The notes: generated by a model not told the origin, from the sequence alone. Counted from the stretch's first letter, positions 7,934-15,683 are shown. The stretch is 48,083 bases of DNA from Alcanivorax sp. (GCF_014762765.1 NZ_JABURH010000113.1:1-48083), one strand, 5' to 3'. Translations and numbers: made by a program.

Positions 7934-8180
7934 GTAGGAGCGTCGCTCTCGGCGCGAACCGGAACGAAGTGCATAAACCCAAAACCTGAAAGGCGGACTT
8001 ACCACAGAGGGCACAGAGATCACTGAGGAAAAGACAGGTTTTCTCGGTGTGCTCTGTGTGCTCTGTGGTGAAAAGGCTTTTGATTCTGGGTTCGGTTATC
8101 GCGCCGCGAGCGACGTTATGCGCTTCGCTTACCCTACGAGCCGACCTACGGTCGTTACTCCGCTGCGCTACGTTCCTACA
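7934..8180. repeat. Composite intergenic repeat element (about 250 bp)
   Basis: Bounded by inverted ends TGTAGGAGCGTCGC (from 7934) and the complement of TGTAGGAACGTAGCGC (to 8180). The right part (8098-8180) belongs to a family with copies at 22331-22402 and 42995-43074. The middle contains an unrelated palindrome at 8001-8069. No protein is encoded. The element separates the MaoC gene from the SDR gene of the same strand and may uncouple their expression. Confidence 0.7.
8001..8069. repeat. CCACAGAG-type inverted repeat
   Basis: Two arms of about 31 bases (beginning ACCACAGAG; ending CTCTGTGGT) with several short CACAGAG units, about 85% complementary, around a short spacer. It is a common intergenic palindrome in gammaproteobacteria and would form a long RNA stem. 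Confidence 0.75.
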
Positions 8181-8193
8181 GCGGCCTGTTAAA

Positions 8194-8664
8194 TCAAGCG
8201 GGTACAATCGCCAGGCTCAGCCATTCGGCGATCAGGGCGGGTTTGTCCTGGCCTTCGATTTCCACTGTCACACCATGGCGCAGTTGCCATTCGCTCTTTG
8301 AGCGTTGCTTCACTTCCAGCAGGGTAAAGGTGCCGCGCACCTTGCTGCCTTCACGCACCGGATTCATGAAGCGAACCTTGTCGAAGCCGTAATTGATGCC
8401 CATCACTTGGCCCTCGATGGTAGGGAGCACATCCATGGCCATGGCGGACAGCAGTGACAAGGACAGGAACCCGTGGGCGATGGTGGTGCCGAAAGGGCTT
8501 TCCTTTGCGGCGCGTGCCGGGTCCGTGTGGATCCATTGGGGATCTTCGGTCAACTCAGCAAAGCCGTCGATGCGCTGCTGATCCACGGCTCGCCACTGGG
8601 ACACACCCACAGCTTCACCGGTTTTTGCCTGCAGCTCCTCAATCGTAATTTGCGCTCTGCTCAT
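8194..8664 (-). CDS. MaoC-family (R)-specific enoyl-CoA hydratase
   Basis: 156 residues from ATG 8664, which has AGGGAGAG upstream; the frame stays open 11 codons further but without a ribosome site. Single hotdog domain. The hydratase-2 motif is present as E-D-P-Q-W-I-H-T-D, with catalytic Asp41 and His46. The enzyme hydrates trans-2-enoyl-CoA to (3R)-hydroxyacyl-CoA, the substrate expected for the MFE2-type dehydrogenase next downstream. It could feed polyhydroxyalkanoate synthesis instead, but no PHA synthase is in view. The gene is divergent from a TetR regulator at 8879, which may control it. Confidence 0.88.
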   Translation of the reverse strand: MSRAQITIEELQAKTGEAVGVSQWRAVDQQRIDGFAELTEDPQWIHTDPARAAKESPFGTTIAHGFLSLSLLSAMAMDVLPTIEGQVMGINYGFDKVRFMNPVREGSKVRGTFTLLEVKQRSKSEWQLRHGVTVEIEGQDKPALIAEWLSLAIVPA

Positions 8665-8700
8665 GTGGCTCTCCCTGTAGAGGCGCGAGCGCGCCATATT

Positions 8701-8710
8701 TTCAGAATAT
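8701..8710. promoter_or_regulatory. TTCAGAATAT motif upstream of MaoC gene
   Basis: This 10-mer sits within the short inverted repeat ATATT-N5-AATAT (8696-8710) in the MaoC/TetR intergenic region. The identical 10-mer lies at 10530-10539 upstream of the crotonase gene. It could be a site for the TetR regulator encoded at 8879 or part of a promoter; the evidence is only recurrence. Confidence 0.3.
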
Positions 8711-8878
8711 AGTTTTAAAAATAACAGTATGGAGGCGGCGTAATTGGCCGTAAAGGGTGAAAAACGCCATGAAGGGCGAGAATTCCGTCACTGGGGTGCG
8801 GGAGGGTCAATGGTGGGGCGCGTCGGTTATGTCACTATTTTCCTCTTAAACGGGTCTGCACCGTGATTGAGGAGCACC

Positions 8879-9505
8879 ATGCCAGAACAAAGCGACGCCC
8901 TGCTGACCGACCCCCGCGATGCCATTCTTGACGCGGCGGCCCTGTGCTTTATGGAGCGGGGCTTCAATGCCACCAGTATTGACGACATTGCCCGGCGACT
9001 TTCTGCCACCAAGGGCATGGTCTATCACTACTTTGATTCCAAGGCGCAGCTCTTCTTCGAAATTCATCATCGGGCCATGGATGCGCTGTTTGAAGAGCTG
9101 GAGCCGGTTGTCGGTTCCGATCTGCCGGCCGCGGAACGTTTTACCGAAATGGCTCGCTGCTATGTGCGCACGCTGATTCGTACCCAGCCTTATCAGCGAA
9201 CGGTCTCTGAAGCGGTGCAGATGTTGCTGCGCAGCAGCACCACCGAGGCCCAGCGGGCCCAGCTAGAGCGCCTGCAGGAACGACGCAAACGCTGCGAAGG
9301 GCTGTTCCTGACAGTGCTGGAAGAGGGCATTGCCAACGGTTCCATGCGTGCGGCTCGTCCGAAGATGTCCATCAAACCTGTATTCGGCGCCATGAACTCG
9401 GTGATCAATTGGTACCAACCCCGCGACACGGAAACGCCGGCTCAACGGCAAGATGTGGTGGATGAAGTGGTGCTTGTGGCGCTGCGGGGAGTGATGGCGA
9501 GTTAA
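8879..9505 (+). CDS. TetR/AcrR-family transcriptional regulator
   Basis: 208 residues from ATG 8879, preceded by GAGGAG. A TTG in frame at 8867 overlaps that ribosome site and is rejected. The N-terminal helix-turn-helix spans about residues 13-60 (I-L-D-A-A-A..F-N-A-T-S-I-D-D-I-A..G-M-V-Y-H-Y-F-D-S-K), followed by an all-helical ligand domain. It stands between minus-strand MaoC/SDR/thiolase genes and the minus-strand crotonase, so acyl-CoA-responsive repression of these lipid genes is a reasonable guess. A strong hairpin terminator follows. Confidence 0.85.
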   Translation: MPEQSDALLTDPRDAILDAAALCFMERGFNATSIDDIARRLSATKGMVYHYFDSKAQLFFEIHHRAMDALFEELEPVVGSDLPAAERFTEMARCYVRTLIRTQPYQRTVSEAVQMLLRSSTTEAQRAQLERLQERRKRCEGLFLTVLEEGIANGSMRAARPKMSIKPVFGAMNSVINWYQPRDTETPAQRQDVVDEVVLVALRGVMAS

Positions 9506-9507
9506 TA

Positions 9508-9668
9508 ATGGACAATTGAGAATGGATAATGGATAACGGCGCGAACAACGCTGGTCATTGTATCCAGTTTAGAGGCCGCGCCCAGCCTATGGGCGCGGCC
9601 TTTAATATTTGCAAAACACGAGGGGCTTAACCGCGCGTTATCAATTATCAATTCTCCAATATCAATTG
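9508..9668. repeat. Inverted AATTGATAA-type intergenic repeat
   Basis: Left arm around 9508-9543 (ACAATTGAGAATGGATAATG) and right arm around 9631-9668 are imperfect inverted copies of an AATTGATAATTGATAAC-like unit, surrounding the terminator at 9573-9601. The right arm runs into the end of the crotonase gene and supplies its stop codon (9664-9662). Confidence 0.55.
9573..9601 (+). terminator. Terminator between TetR and crotonase genes
   Basis: Perfect twelve-base stem AGGCCGCGCCCA/TGGGCGCGGCCT, five-base loop, then TTAATATTT. It lies between two convergent genes and could serve both. Confidence 0.75.
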
Positions 9669-10435
9669 CCTTTCAAGAACCCCGCAAACCGCTCCCTTGT
9701 GTCCTCGCTGAACATCCGCTCCGCAAACAGCACACTTTCCTTTTCGATCTGTGTCTTGATGGCTTCATGGCTCTGACGCAGTAGTTGCTTGGTCATGGCC
9801 ATGGCGGTCGGCGATTTCTCGGCCAGCCGGTGCGCGAGGGTCAGGGCAGTGGTCTCCAGTTCATCCGCAGTTACCCGGTAGGCGACCAGGCCGCAGCGTT
9901 CCGCTTCCTCTGCTGTCAGGGTATCGCCGGCCAGCAGCAGGCGGTTGGCATTCTGGCGACCGATCAGGGCAGGAAGCAGCAGGCTGGAACCGGCTTCCGG
10001 GACCAGCCCCAGGTTGATAAAGGCAGTCTGGAAGCGGGCATCGTCGGCGGCCACCACCAGGTCCGCATGGAGCAGCAGGGTGGTGCCGATACCGGTGGCA
10101 TTGCCCTGCACGCCAATCACCACAGGTTTGTCCAGGGCCATCAGGGCGTGCACCAGCACCATGGCGGGGCTGAGCTTGCCGCTATCCCGGCTGGCCGGGT
10201 CCGCATTGAGAAAATCGCCGATATCGTTGCCGGCACACCAGGCCCGACCATTGCCGGTGAGCAGTAGCACGTGCAGATCGTCCCGCTTTGCCAGATGTTC
10301 AACGCCTCGGGTCAGGTCCTGGTACATGCTGGCGGTCATGGCGTTGAGCTTGGCAGCCCGGTCCAGCACCAGATGCAGCACGGCACCCTGTTCCCGGGCC
10401 TGGACGCAGCCGCTGGTGAGAGTCAGATCGGTCAT
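9662..10435 (-). CDS. Enoyl-CoA hydratase/isomerase (crotonase) family protein
   Basis: 257 residues from ATG 10435 (GGAG eight bases upstream; an upstream TTG is rejected). The crotonase oxyanion-hole segments are A-W-C-A-G-N-D-I (65-72) and G-N-A-T-G-I-G-T-T (111-119). The position of the first catalytic Glu of hydratases (Glu144 in rat) is Thr119 here, while the second (Glu164) is kept as Glu147 in L-V-P-E-A-G-S-S. A single acid is the pattern of delta3-delta2-enoyl-CoA isomerases, so isomerisation of unsaturated acyl-CoA is more likely than hydration. The substrate is unknown. Confidence 0.85.
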   Translation of the reverse strand: MTDLTLTSGCVQAREQGAVLHLVLDRAAKLNAMTASMYQDLTRGVEHLAKRDDLHVLLLTGNGRAWCAGNDIGDFLNADPASRDSGKLSPAMVLVHALMALDKPVVIGVQGNATGIGTTLLLHADLVVAADDARFQTAFINLGLVPEAGSSLLLPALIGRQNANRLLLAGDTLTAEEAERCGLVAYRVTADELETTALTLAHRLAEKSPTAMAMTKQLLRQSHEAIKTQIEKESVLFAERMFSEDTRERFAGFLKGN

Positions 10436-10529
10436 GGAAGTCTCCGGCAAGTGGGGAAGCTACCGAAGATATCGAAACAGCATTTCGAATAACAGCCAAA
10501 TCGTCATGCATCATATTCATTCTGCCAGA

Positions 10530-10539
10530 TTCAGAATAT
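10530..10539. promoter_or_regulatory. TTCAGAATAT motif upstream of crotonase gene
   Basis: Exact repeat of the 10-mer at 8701-8710. It lies in the crotonase/phosphatase divergent region with an inverted half ATATTC at 10513-10518 and GAATAT at 10534-10539. Candidate operator, weak evidence. Confidence 0.3.
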
Positions 10540-10616
10540 CAATTTCACTAACTCGCGGGCCTGCACTAGGCTGGGGTCATTGCGAATTGCTCTCTTGCCC
10601 GTTGTAAGGATTCCAC

Positions 10617-11294
10617 ATGGCCCAGTTCTATCTTGTCCGCCACGGACAGGCATCGTTCGGCACCGATAACTATGACCGTCTTTCTGAGCTTGGCCATCAG
10701 CAGGCCCGGTGGCTTGGCGAGTATTTTGCCGAACGGGACATGGGCTTCGATGCGCTGGTTTCCGGCGATCTGGTGCGCCATCGGGAAACCGGTGCTGGAA
10801 TCTGTGAAGGGCTGGGCGTGGCGTTGCCGGAAGATATTCACGCCGGGCTTAATGAGTTCGATTTCCAGTCTATCGTCGATGCCTACCTGACCCAGTACCC
10901 GGAACAGGCACCCGGGGAAGGGGCGCCAGTGGCGGCATTCTACAAGGCGCTGAAAACGGCCATGAAGCATTGGCGTCTGGACGAACTCACCGGTGATCTG
11001 CCGGAAAGCTGGCAGTCCTTTTCTGACCGGGTACTGGCGGCTCGCCATCATATTCAGCAGCAGTACAGCGACAGGGATCGCATTCTGATTGTCAGTTCCG
11101 GCGGTGCCATGGCCATGTTTCTCAAACATGCCCTCAACGCCGCCGATGACACGGTGGTGGAATTGAATCTGCAGATTCGCAACAGCAGCGTTACCCACGG
11201 TTTCTTTAATAACAAGGTGGTCCGTATGGCCAGTTTCAACAATGTGCCGCACCTGGACCGTCCGGATCGGTTCGAAGCCATTACCTATTTTTAA
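10617..11294 (+). CDS. Histidine phosphatase family protein (phosphoglycerate-mutase fold)
   Basis: 225 residues. The phosphohistidine motif R-H-G is at 7-9 (L-V-R-H-G-Q-A-S), with D-A-L-V-S-G-D-L-V-R-H-R-E-T holding the second catalytic arginine region and S-S-G-G-A-M-A near 160 at the usual second-histidine region. The family includes mutases and many small-molecule phosphatases; the substrate cannot be read. It stands 51 bases ahead of the ACAD10/11-type dehydrogenase with no terminator, so it is probably in that operon. Human ACAD10 carries a phosphatase-like domain together with kinase and dehydrogenase domains, which makes this neighbour notable. Start supported by AAGGA. Confidence 0.85.
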   Translation: MAQFYLVRHGQASFGTDNYDRLSELGHQQARWLGEYFAERDMGFDALVSGDLVRHRETGAGICEGLGVALPEDIHAGLNEFDFQSIVDAYLTQYPEQAPGEGAPVAAFYKALKTAMKHWRLDELTGDLPESWQSFSDRVLAARHHIQQQYSDRDRILIVSSGGAMAMFLKHALNAADDTVVELNLQIRNSSVTHGFFNNKVVRMASFNNVPHLDRPDRFEAITYF

Positions 11295-11345
11295 TTTTTA
11301 ACGCAGCACCAAGACTGTAACGAACAAGCGATAAGGGAGAGTTTC

Positions 11346-12554
11346 ATGGATTTTCAATACACGGAAAAAGTGCAGGACCTGATCAACCAGGTTCGCCATT
11401 TCATCAATACCGAGATCCGTCCGGTGGAAGGCCTGTACCACGAACAGCTGGAAAAAAGCCCGTGGGAAACGCCGCCGGTGATGGAAGAGCTGAAAGAGAA
11501 AGCCCGCGCCAAGGGCTTGTGGAACCTGTTCCTGCCCAAGGAATACGGGGATTACAGTGCCGGCCTGAGCAATCTGGAATACGCTCCGTTGGCCGAGGAA
11601 ATGGGGCGAAGCCGGATCGCTTCCGAAGCGTTCAATTGCGCCGCCCCGGATACCGGCAACATGGAAGTGCTGGCCAAGTACGGTAACGAGCAACAGAAGA
11701 AAGACTGGCTGCAGCCGCTGCTGGAAGGCCGTATTCGCAGCGCCTTTGCCATGACCGAGCCGGAAGTGGCGTCATCCGATGCCACCAATATCGAAACCCG
11801 CATTGAGCGTGACGGCGACGACTACGTAATCAATGGCCGCAAGTTCTATATCAGCGGTGCCATGCGCAAGACCTGCGAAATCATGATCGTGATGGGCAAG
11901 ACCGACCCGGACAATCCGAATCGCCATGCGCAGCAGTCCCAGATTCTGGTGCCCACCAATACACCCGGGGTCAATATCGTGCGCCCGATGCAGGTATTTG
12001 GTTACAACGACGCGCCGGAAGGCCACGCGGAAGTGGTCTTCGAAAACGTGCGGGTGCCCAAGGAAAACATGATTCTGGGTGAAGGCCGTGGCTTTGAAAT
12101 CGCCCAGGGTCGCCTGGGGCCGGGCCGCATTCACCATTGTATGCGCCTGATCGGTGCTGCCCAGGAGTCCTTCGAGCTGATGGCCAAGCGCGTCAACGAG
12201 CGTGTGGTGTTCGGCCAGCCCATGAGTAAACAGGGCTCGGTGCGTGAAGATCTGGCGCGTTCCTACTGTGAAATCGAGCAGGCACGGCTGATGACCTTGA
12301 AGGCGGCAGACACCATGGATCGCGAAGGTAACAAAGTCGCCAAGGATTTGATCGCTATGATCAAGGTGGTGGCGCCCAATATGGCGTTAAATGTCATTGA
12401 TCGGGCGATTCAGGTCCACGGGGCGGCGGGCCTGAGCCAGGATACGCCGCTGGTCAACTTCTTCAGCTATGCCCGCACCTTGCGGTTGGCGGATGGACCG
12501 GATCAGGTGCACATGATGCAACTGGGCCGCAACCTGGCCAAATACTTCGCCTGA
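11346..12554 (+). CDS. Acyl-CoA dehydrogenase, ACAD10/ACAD11 type
   Basis: 402 residues with the three acyl-CoA dehydrogenase domains: helical N-domain (about 1-130), middle beta domain beginning at [12 protein letters not shown], and C-terminal helical FAD domain. Neither usual catalytic-base position holds Glu. The MCAD position (Y-E-G-T) reads A-D-G-P-D with Asp383, and the isovaleryl-CoA dehydrogenase position reads G-P-G-R-I-H-H. These two segments resemble mammalian ACAD10/11. Those proteins, and LvaC of the Pseudomonas putida levulinate pathway, act on 4-phosphoacyl-CoA made by an APH-type kinase, removing phosphate instead of simply oxidising. The kinase gene follows 77 bases downstream. 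Start has AAGGGAGAG. Confidence 0.9.
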   Translation: MDFQYTEKVQDLINQVRHFINTEIRPVEGLYHEQLEKSPWETPPVMEELKEKARAKGLWNLFLPKEYGDYSAGLSNLEYAPLAEEMGRSRIASEAFNCAAPDTGNMEVLAKYGNEQQKKDWLQPLLEGRIRSAFAMTEPEVASSDATNIETRIERDGDDYVINGRKFYISGAMRKTCEIMIVMGKTDPDNPNRHAQQSQILVPTNTPGVNIVRPMQVFGYNDAPEGHAEVVFENVRVPKENMILGEGRGFEIAQGRLGPGRIHHCMRLIGAAQESFELMAKRVNERVVFGQPMSKQGSVREDLARSYCEIEQARLMTLKAADTMDREGNKVAKDLIAMIKVVAPNMALNVIDRAIQVHGAAGLSQDTPLVNFFSYARTLRLADGPDQVHMMQLGRNLAKYFA

Positions 12555-12631
12555 GAAGCGGTGTTTGCCCGGGGTGTTTTGCACTCCGGGCTTTGCCTAT
12601 TGCGCAGCAGACAGAATAACAGGAGAGCTCC

Positions 12632-13678
12632 ATGTCCCAGGTGGATACGCTGGATACACAGAAACTGGCCGAATACCTTGAGCAGCACATCGATGGCTTC
12701 AACGGGCCCATCGAGGCTGACAAGTTCGAAGGCGGCCAGTCCAACCCCACCTTCAAGATCACCACACCGTCCGGTGCTTATGTGTTGCGCCGGCAACCGC
12801 CGGGCAAGCTGCTCAAGTCAGCCCATGCGGTGGATCGCGAGTTCCGCGTCATGGCGGCCCTGAAAGACACGGATGTGCCGGTGCCACGGGTACTGCATCT
12901 GTGCGAAGACAGGGACGTAATCGGTTCCATGTTCTACGTGATGGAGTTCTGTGAAGGCCGCATTCTGTGGGGCGCCTCGTTGCCGGAAGTCGGTGAGGGC
13001 GAAGCGGGCAATGCTACCCGCGCTGCCATGTACCAGGAAATGAATCGGGTGTTGGCAGCTCTGCATAGCGTGGATCTGGATGCGGTAGGACTGACGGATT
13101 ACGGCAAGCCCGGCAACTACTTCGAGCGGCAACTGGGTCGCTGGACCCAGCAGTACGAAGCCTCCAAGTTGCAGGACATCCCGGCCATGGACGAGCTGAT
13201 CGCCTGGCTGCAAGCCAACCAGCCGGAAGACGACGGTCAGGTATCCCTGGTACACGGCGACTTTCGTCTCGACAACATGATGTGGCATCCCAGTGAGCCG
13301 AAAGTCATCGCAGTACTGGATTGGGAACTGTCCACCCTGGGACATCCGCTGGCGGACCTTGCCTATCAGTGTATGGGCATGCGCATGCCACAGCGGGGCG
13401 CCAAGATGGCGGGCCTGCAGGGTGTGGATCGCAAGGCACTGGGGATCCCCACGGAAAAAGAGTATGTCGATCAGTACTGTCAGCGTCGCGGCATAGACCG
13501 TATCGACAACTGGGAATTCTATCTGGCCTTCAGTTTCTTCCGCCTTGCTGCCATCTGTCAGGGTGTGGCGAAACGGGCCGTGGATGGAAACGCGTCCAGC
13601 AAGGAGGCGGCTCAGGTTGGCGCGCTGGTCGAGCCACTGGCGTTAATGGCCGTACAGATCATCAAAGAAGGGGCGTAA
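12632..13678 (+). CDS. APH-fold phosphotransferase, ACAD10/11-type acyl-CoA kinase
   Basis: 348 residues. The kinase fold shows F-E-G-G-Q-S-N-P-T (33-40), a lysine/arginine strand V-L-R-R-Q, the catalytic loop H208-G-D-F-R-L-D-N215, and the metal-binding V-L-D-W-E (Asp230). This is the Brenner motif of aminoglycoside-phosphotransferase-like kinases, but its partner is a dehydrogenase, so antibiotic resistance is unlikely. In human ACAD11 the same two folds are fused kinase-first. Known relatives (LvaA, ACAD10/11) phosphorylate the 4-hydroxyl of 4-hydroxyacyl-CoA. That activity is inferred here from family and context. Ribosome site AGGAGAG; a probable terminator follows at 13701. Confidence 0.88.
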   Translation: MSQVDTLDTQKLAEYLEQHIDGFNGPIEADKFEGGQSNPTFKITTPSGAYVLRRQPPGKLLKSAHAVDREFRVMAALKDTDVPVPRVLHLCEDRDVIGSMFYVMEFCEGRILWGASLPEVGEGEAGNATRAAMYQEMNRVLAALHSVDLDAVGLTDYGKPGNYFERQLGRWTQQYEASKLQDIPAMDELIAWLQANQPEDDGQVSLVHGDFRLDNMMWHPSEPKVIAVLDWELSTLGHPLADLAYQCMGMRMPQRGAKMAGLQGVDRKALGIPTEKEYVDQYCQRRGIDRIDNWEFYLAFSFFRLAAICQGVAKRAVDGNASSKEAAQVGALVEPLALMAVQIIKEGA

Positions 13679-13680
13679 AG

Positions 13681-13790
13681 CAGCCTCAAGCTTCAAGGAA
13701 AACCACGTTGCCGCTGCGGCGCGGTTTTTTTCCGTTTTTCGAATGGCTACAGGGTCTGCTCGCGTTGAAGCTTGCGGCTTGTAGCCTGAC
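13681..13790. repeat. AAGCTTCAA-type inverted repeat around the terminator
   Basis: CAGCCTCAAGCTTCAAGG (13681-13698) and GTTGAAGCTTGCGGCTTGTAG (from 13763) are inverted copies flanking the terminator. A third copy, GCTTGAAGCTTGAGGCTTGT, starts at 14698 ahead of the next SDR. They are short, probably non-autonomous intergenic sequences. Confidence 0.45.
13701..13731 (+). terminator. Imperfect terminator after the kinase gene
   Basis: AACC...GCCGC-T-GCGGC..GGTT stem followed by seven T. It suggests that at least some transcripts end before the downstream SDR genes. Confidence 0.5.
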
Positions 13791-13812
13791 GCTTTATATC
13801 GGGAGAGTAGTA

Positions 13813-14577
13813 ATGAGTACCACCCTTTTTAATCTTGAGGGCAAGATTGCCCTGGTCACCGGCGCCAGCCGGGGAATTGGTGAAGAGATTGCCAGACTGC
13901 TGGCGGAGCAGGGCGCCCACGTGATCGTCTCCAGTCGAAAGATCGATGGCTGTCAGGCGGTGGCAGATGCGATCAAGCAAGACGGTGGTAGCGCCGAAGC
14001 GTTTCCCTGCCACATCGGCGAGATGGCGCAGATCCAGGCGATCTTTTCCCATATCCGCGACGTGCACGGCAAACTGGATATTCTGGTCAACAACGCTGCG
14101 GCCAATCCTTTCTTCGGGCATATTCTGGACACGCCGGTGGATGCCTTCGACAAGACCGTGGATGTGAACCTGCGCGGTTACTTCTACATGTCCGTGGAAG
14201 GTGCCAAGCTGATGCGCGAACACGGTGGCGGTGCCATCGTGAACACGGCGTCCGTGAACGGCCTGACCCCGGGTGATATGCAGGGTATCTACTCCATCTC
14301 CAAGGCGGCGGTGATCAGCATGACCAAATCGTTTGCCCAGGAATGTGCCCAGTTCAACGTGCGGGTCAATGCCTTGTTGCCGGGCCTGACCAAAACCAAG
14401 TTTGCCGGTGCCCTGTTTACCAACGAGGACATTTACGATTCCGCCATTAGCCAGATCCCCATGCGCCGCCATGCCGACCCGAAAGAGATGGCGGGCACCG
14501 TGCTGTATCTGGTTTCCGATGCGTCCAGTTATGTGACCGGAGAATGCGTTGTGGTCGATGGTGGGATGACCATCTAA
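13813..14577 (+). CDS. SDR-family oxidoreductase
   Basis: 254 residues from ATG 13813, preceded by GGGAGAG; the frame is open far upstream through the kinase gene, but only this start has a ribosome site. Cofactor motif T-G-A-S-R-G-I-G (16-23), N-N-A-A (93-96), catalytic Ser147, Tyr160 and Lys164. The basic Arg20 in the glycine loop, and S-S-R-K after the second strand, favour NADP(H). In the P. putida levulinate cluster an SDR (LvaD) acts beside the kinase/dehydrogenase pair; this gene may play a comparable role or be a general hydroxyacyl-CoA dehydrogenase. Substrate unknown. Confidence 0.88.
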   Translation: MSTTLFNLEGKIALVTGASRGIGEEIARLLAEQGAHVIVSSRKIDGCQAVADAIKQDGGSAEAFPCHIGEMAQIQAIFSHIRDVHGKLDILVNNAAANPFFGHILDTPVDAFDKTVDVNLRGYFYMSVEGAKLMREHGGGAIVNTASVNGLTPGDMQGIYSISKAAVISMTKSFAQECAQFNVRVNALLPGLTKTKFAGALFTNEDIYDSAISQIPMRRHADPKEMAGTVLYLVSDASSYVTGECVVVDGGMTI

Positions 14578-14741
14578 TAGCTACGAGCTACGAGCTAGAA
14601 TTGGGAAAGCCAAAGAGTTCCTGAATTTGGTGTTTTCTTTTCACCTGGAAGCGCGGGCAATGCGTAATTTGGTTAGCACGGCCATGCCCGTGTTGTGGCT
14701 TGAAGCTTGAGGCTTGTAGCTGTTCGACGAAGGAGAACACA

Positions 14742-15512
14742 ATGGATCCAATCCTCGATTTTACCGGCAAGACGGCACTGATCACCGGTGCTGCCAGCGG
14801 CTTCGGCAAGTTGCTGGCGGAAGAGCTGGGCAAGCGTGGGGCCGCGCTGGTGCTGGGGGACATCAATATGGATGCCCTGAATGCGCAAGCCGAGGGGCTT
14901 GCGGAGCAGGGTGTCAAAGTGGCGGCGTTGCGTTGTGATGTGTCCCGCGAAGCGGACTGCAAGGCCATGGTGGAAACGGCCCTGGCGCAGTTTGGCCACC
15001 TGGATATGGCGGTGAACAATGCCGGCATCGCCCATGGTTTTATCCCTTTTGATCAGCTCACCGAGGAAGTGCTGGACCAGCAGGTGAACGTGAATGTGAA
15101 AGGGGTGATGTTCGGTATGAAGCATCAGATTGCTGCCATGAAAGAAAACGGTGGCAGCATCGTTAACGTAAGCTCCATGGCCGGGCTTGGGGGAGCACCC
15201 AAAATCGGCGCCTATTCCGCTGCCAAGCATGCAGTGATTGGCCTGACCAAAACCGCCGCCGTGGAGATGGCGAAACGCAATATCCGTGTCAATGCGATCT
15301 GCCCGTTCTATACCCATACGCCCATGGTGGATGAAGGGGAGCTATCCCAGGACAAGGCAGCAATGCATGCCATGCTGGCGTCCGGCTGCCCCATGAAGCG
15401 GCTGGGCCAGCCGGAGGAAATCGTCACGGTCATGCTGATGATGTTGTCGCCGGCCAACAGCTACATGAATGGCCAGGCCATTGCCGTGGATGGTGGTGTG
15501 TCTGCGTTCTGA
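14742..15512 (+). CDS. SDR-family oxidoreductase
   Basis: 256 residues from ATG 14742 with AAGGAG upstream. Cofactor motif T-G-A-A-S-G-F-G (15-22), Asp40 after the second strand (NAD preference), N-N-A-G (92-95), catalytic Ser144/145, Tyr158 and Lys162. It is a classical SDR, distinct from its neighbour at 13813 although of the same length. It lies 164 bases downstream, past repeat sequences, and ends with a strong terminator, so it closes the plus-strand cluster. A role in 3-hydroxyacyl-CoA or secondary-alcohol oxidation is inferred from context. Confidence 0.88.
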   Translation: MDPILDFTGKTALITGAASGFGKLLAEELGKRGAALVLGDINMDALNAQAEGLAEQGVKVAALRCDVSREADCKAMVETALAQFGHLDMAVNNAGIAHGFIPFDQLTEEVLDQQVNVNVKGVMFGMKHQIAAMKENGGSIVNVSSMAGLGGAPKIGAYSAAKHAVIGLTKTAAVEMAKRNIRVNAICPFYTHTPMVDEGELSQDKAAMHAMLASGCPMKRLGQPEEIVTVMLMMLSPANSYMNGQAIAVDGGVSAF

Positions 15513-15535
15513 TTGATGTTGGCGGGAAGAAAGGC

Positions 15536-15572
15536 AAAGCCCCTGTCGTGAAAATGTGGCCGGGGCTTTTTT
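15536..15572 (+). terminator. Intrinsic terminator of plus-strand lipid cluster
   Basis: AAAGCCCC paired with GGGGCTTT, followed by a T-run; 23 bases after the SDR stop codon. Confidence 0.8.
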
Positions 15573-15600
15573 ATGTTCGCAAGCACCGTGGTTTTCAGCA

Positions 15601-15683
15601 CGTAGGGTGCACTGAGCCTAGGGCGAACTGCACCGATCCGGCGTTTGATGGTGCAGTTCGCCCTAGGCTCAGTGCACCCTACG
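15601..15683. repeat. Long perfect palindrome (two 34-base arms)
   Basis: Arms 15601-15634 and 15650-15683 are exact reverse complements, starting CGTAGGGTGCACTGAGCC and centred on a 15-base spacer. A degenerate half copy lies at 17888-17919, on the other side of the TonB receptor gene. The perfect stem could also end TonB-receptor transcripts. Confidence 0.85.

Noticed and set aside
7917-8207. 96-codon frame reading T-T-E-H-T-E-H-T-E-K
   Set aside because: This translation is a known artefact of the CCACAGAG palindrome; the whole stretch is repeat DNA.
12632-13678. Aminoglycoside resistance kinase
   Set aside because: The fold matches, but length, motif details and the dehydrogenase neighbour point to the ACAD10/11-type acyl-CoA kinase group.
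13321-14577. 418-residue SDR fusion running back through the kinase gene
   Set aside because: The extra N-terminal part is an out-of-frame shadow of the kinase gene and terminator; the ATG at 13813 has the ribosome site and gives a standard SDR length.
15601-15683. Insertion-sequence end or CRISPR-like repeat
   Set aside because: A single palindrome and a half copy, no regular spacing and no transposase; treated as an intergenic palindrome.
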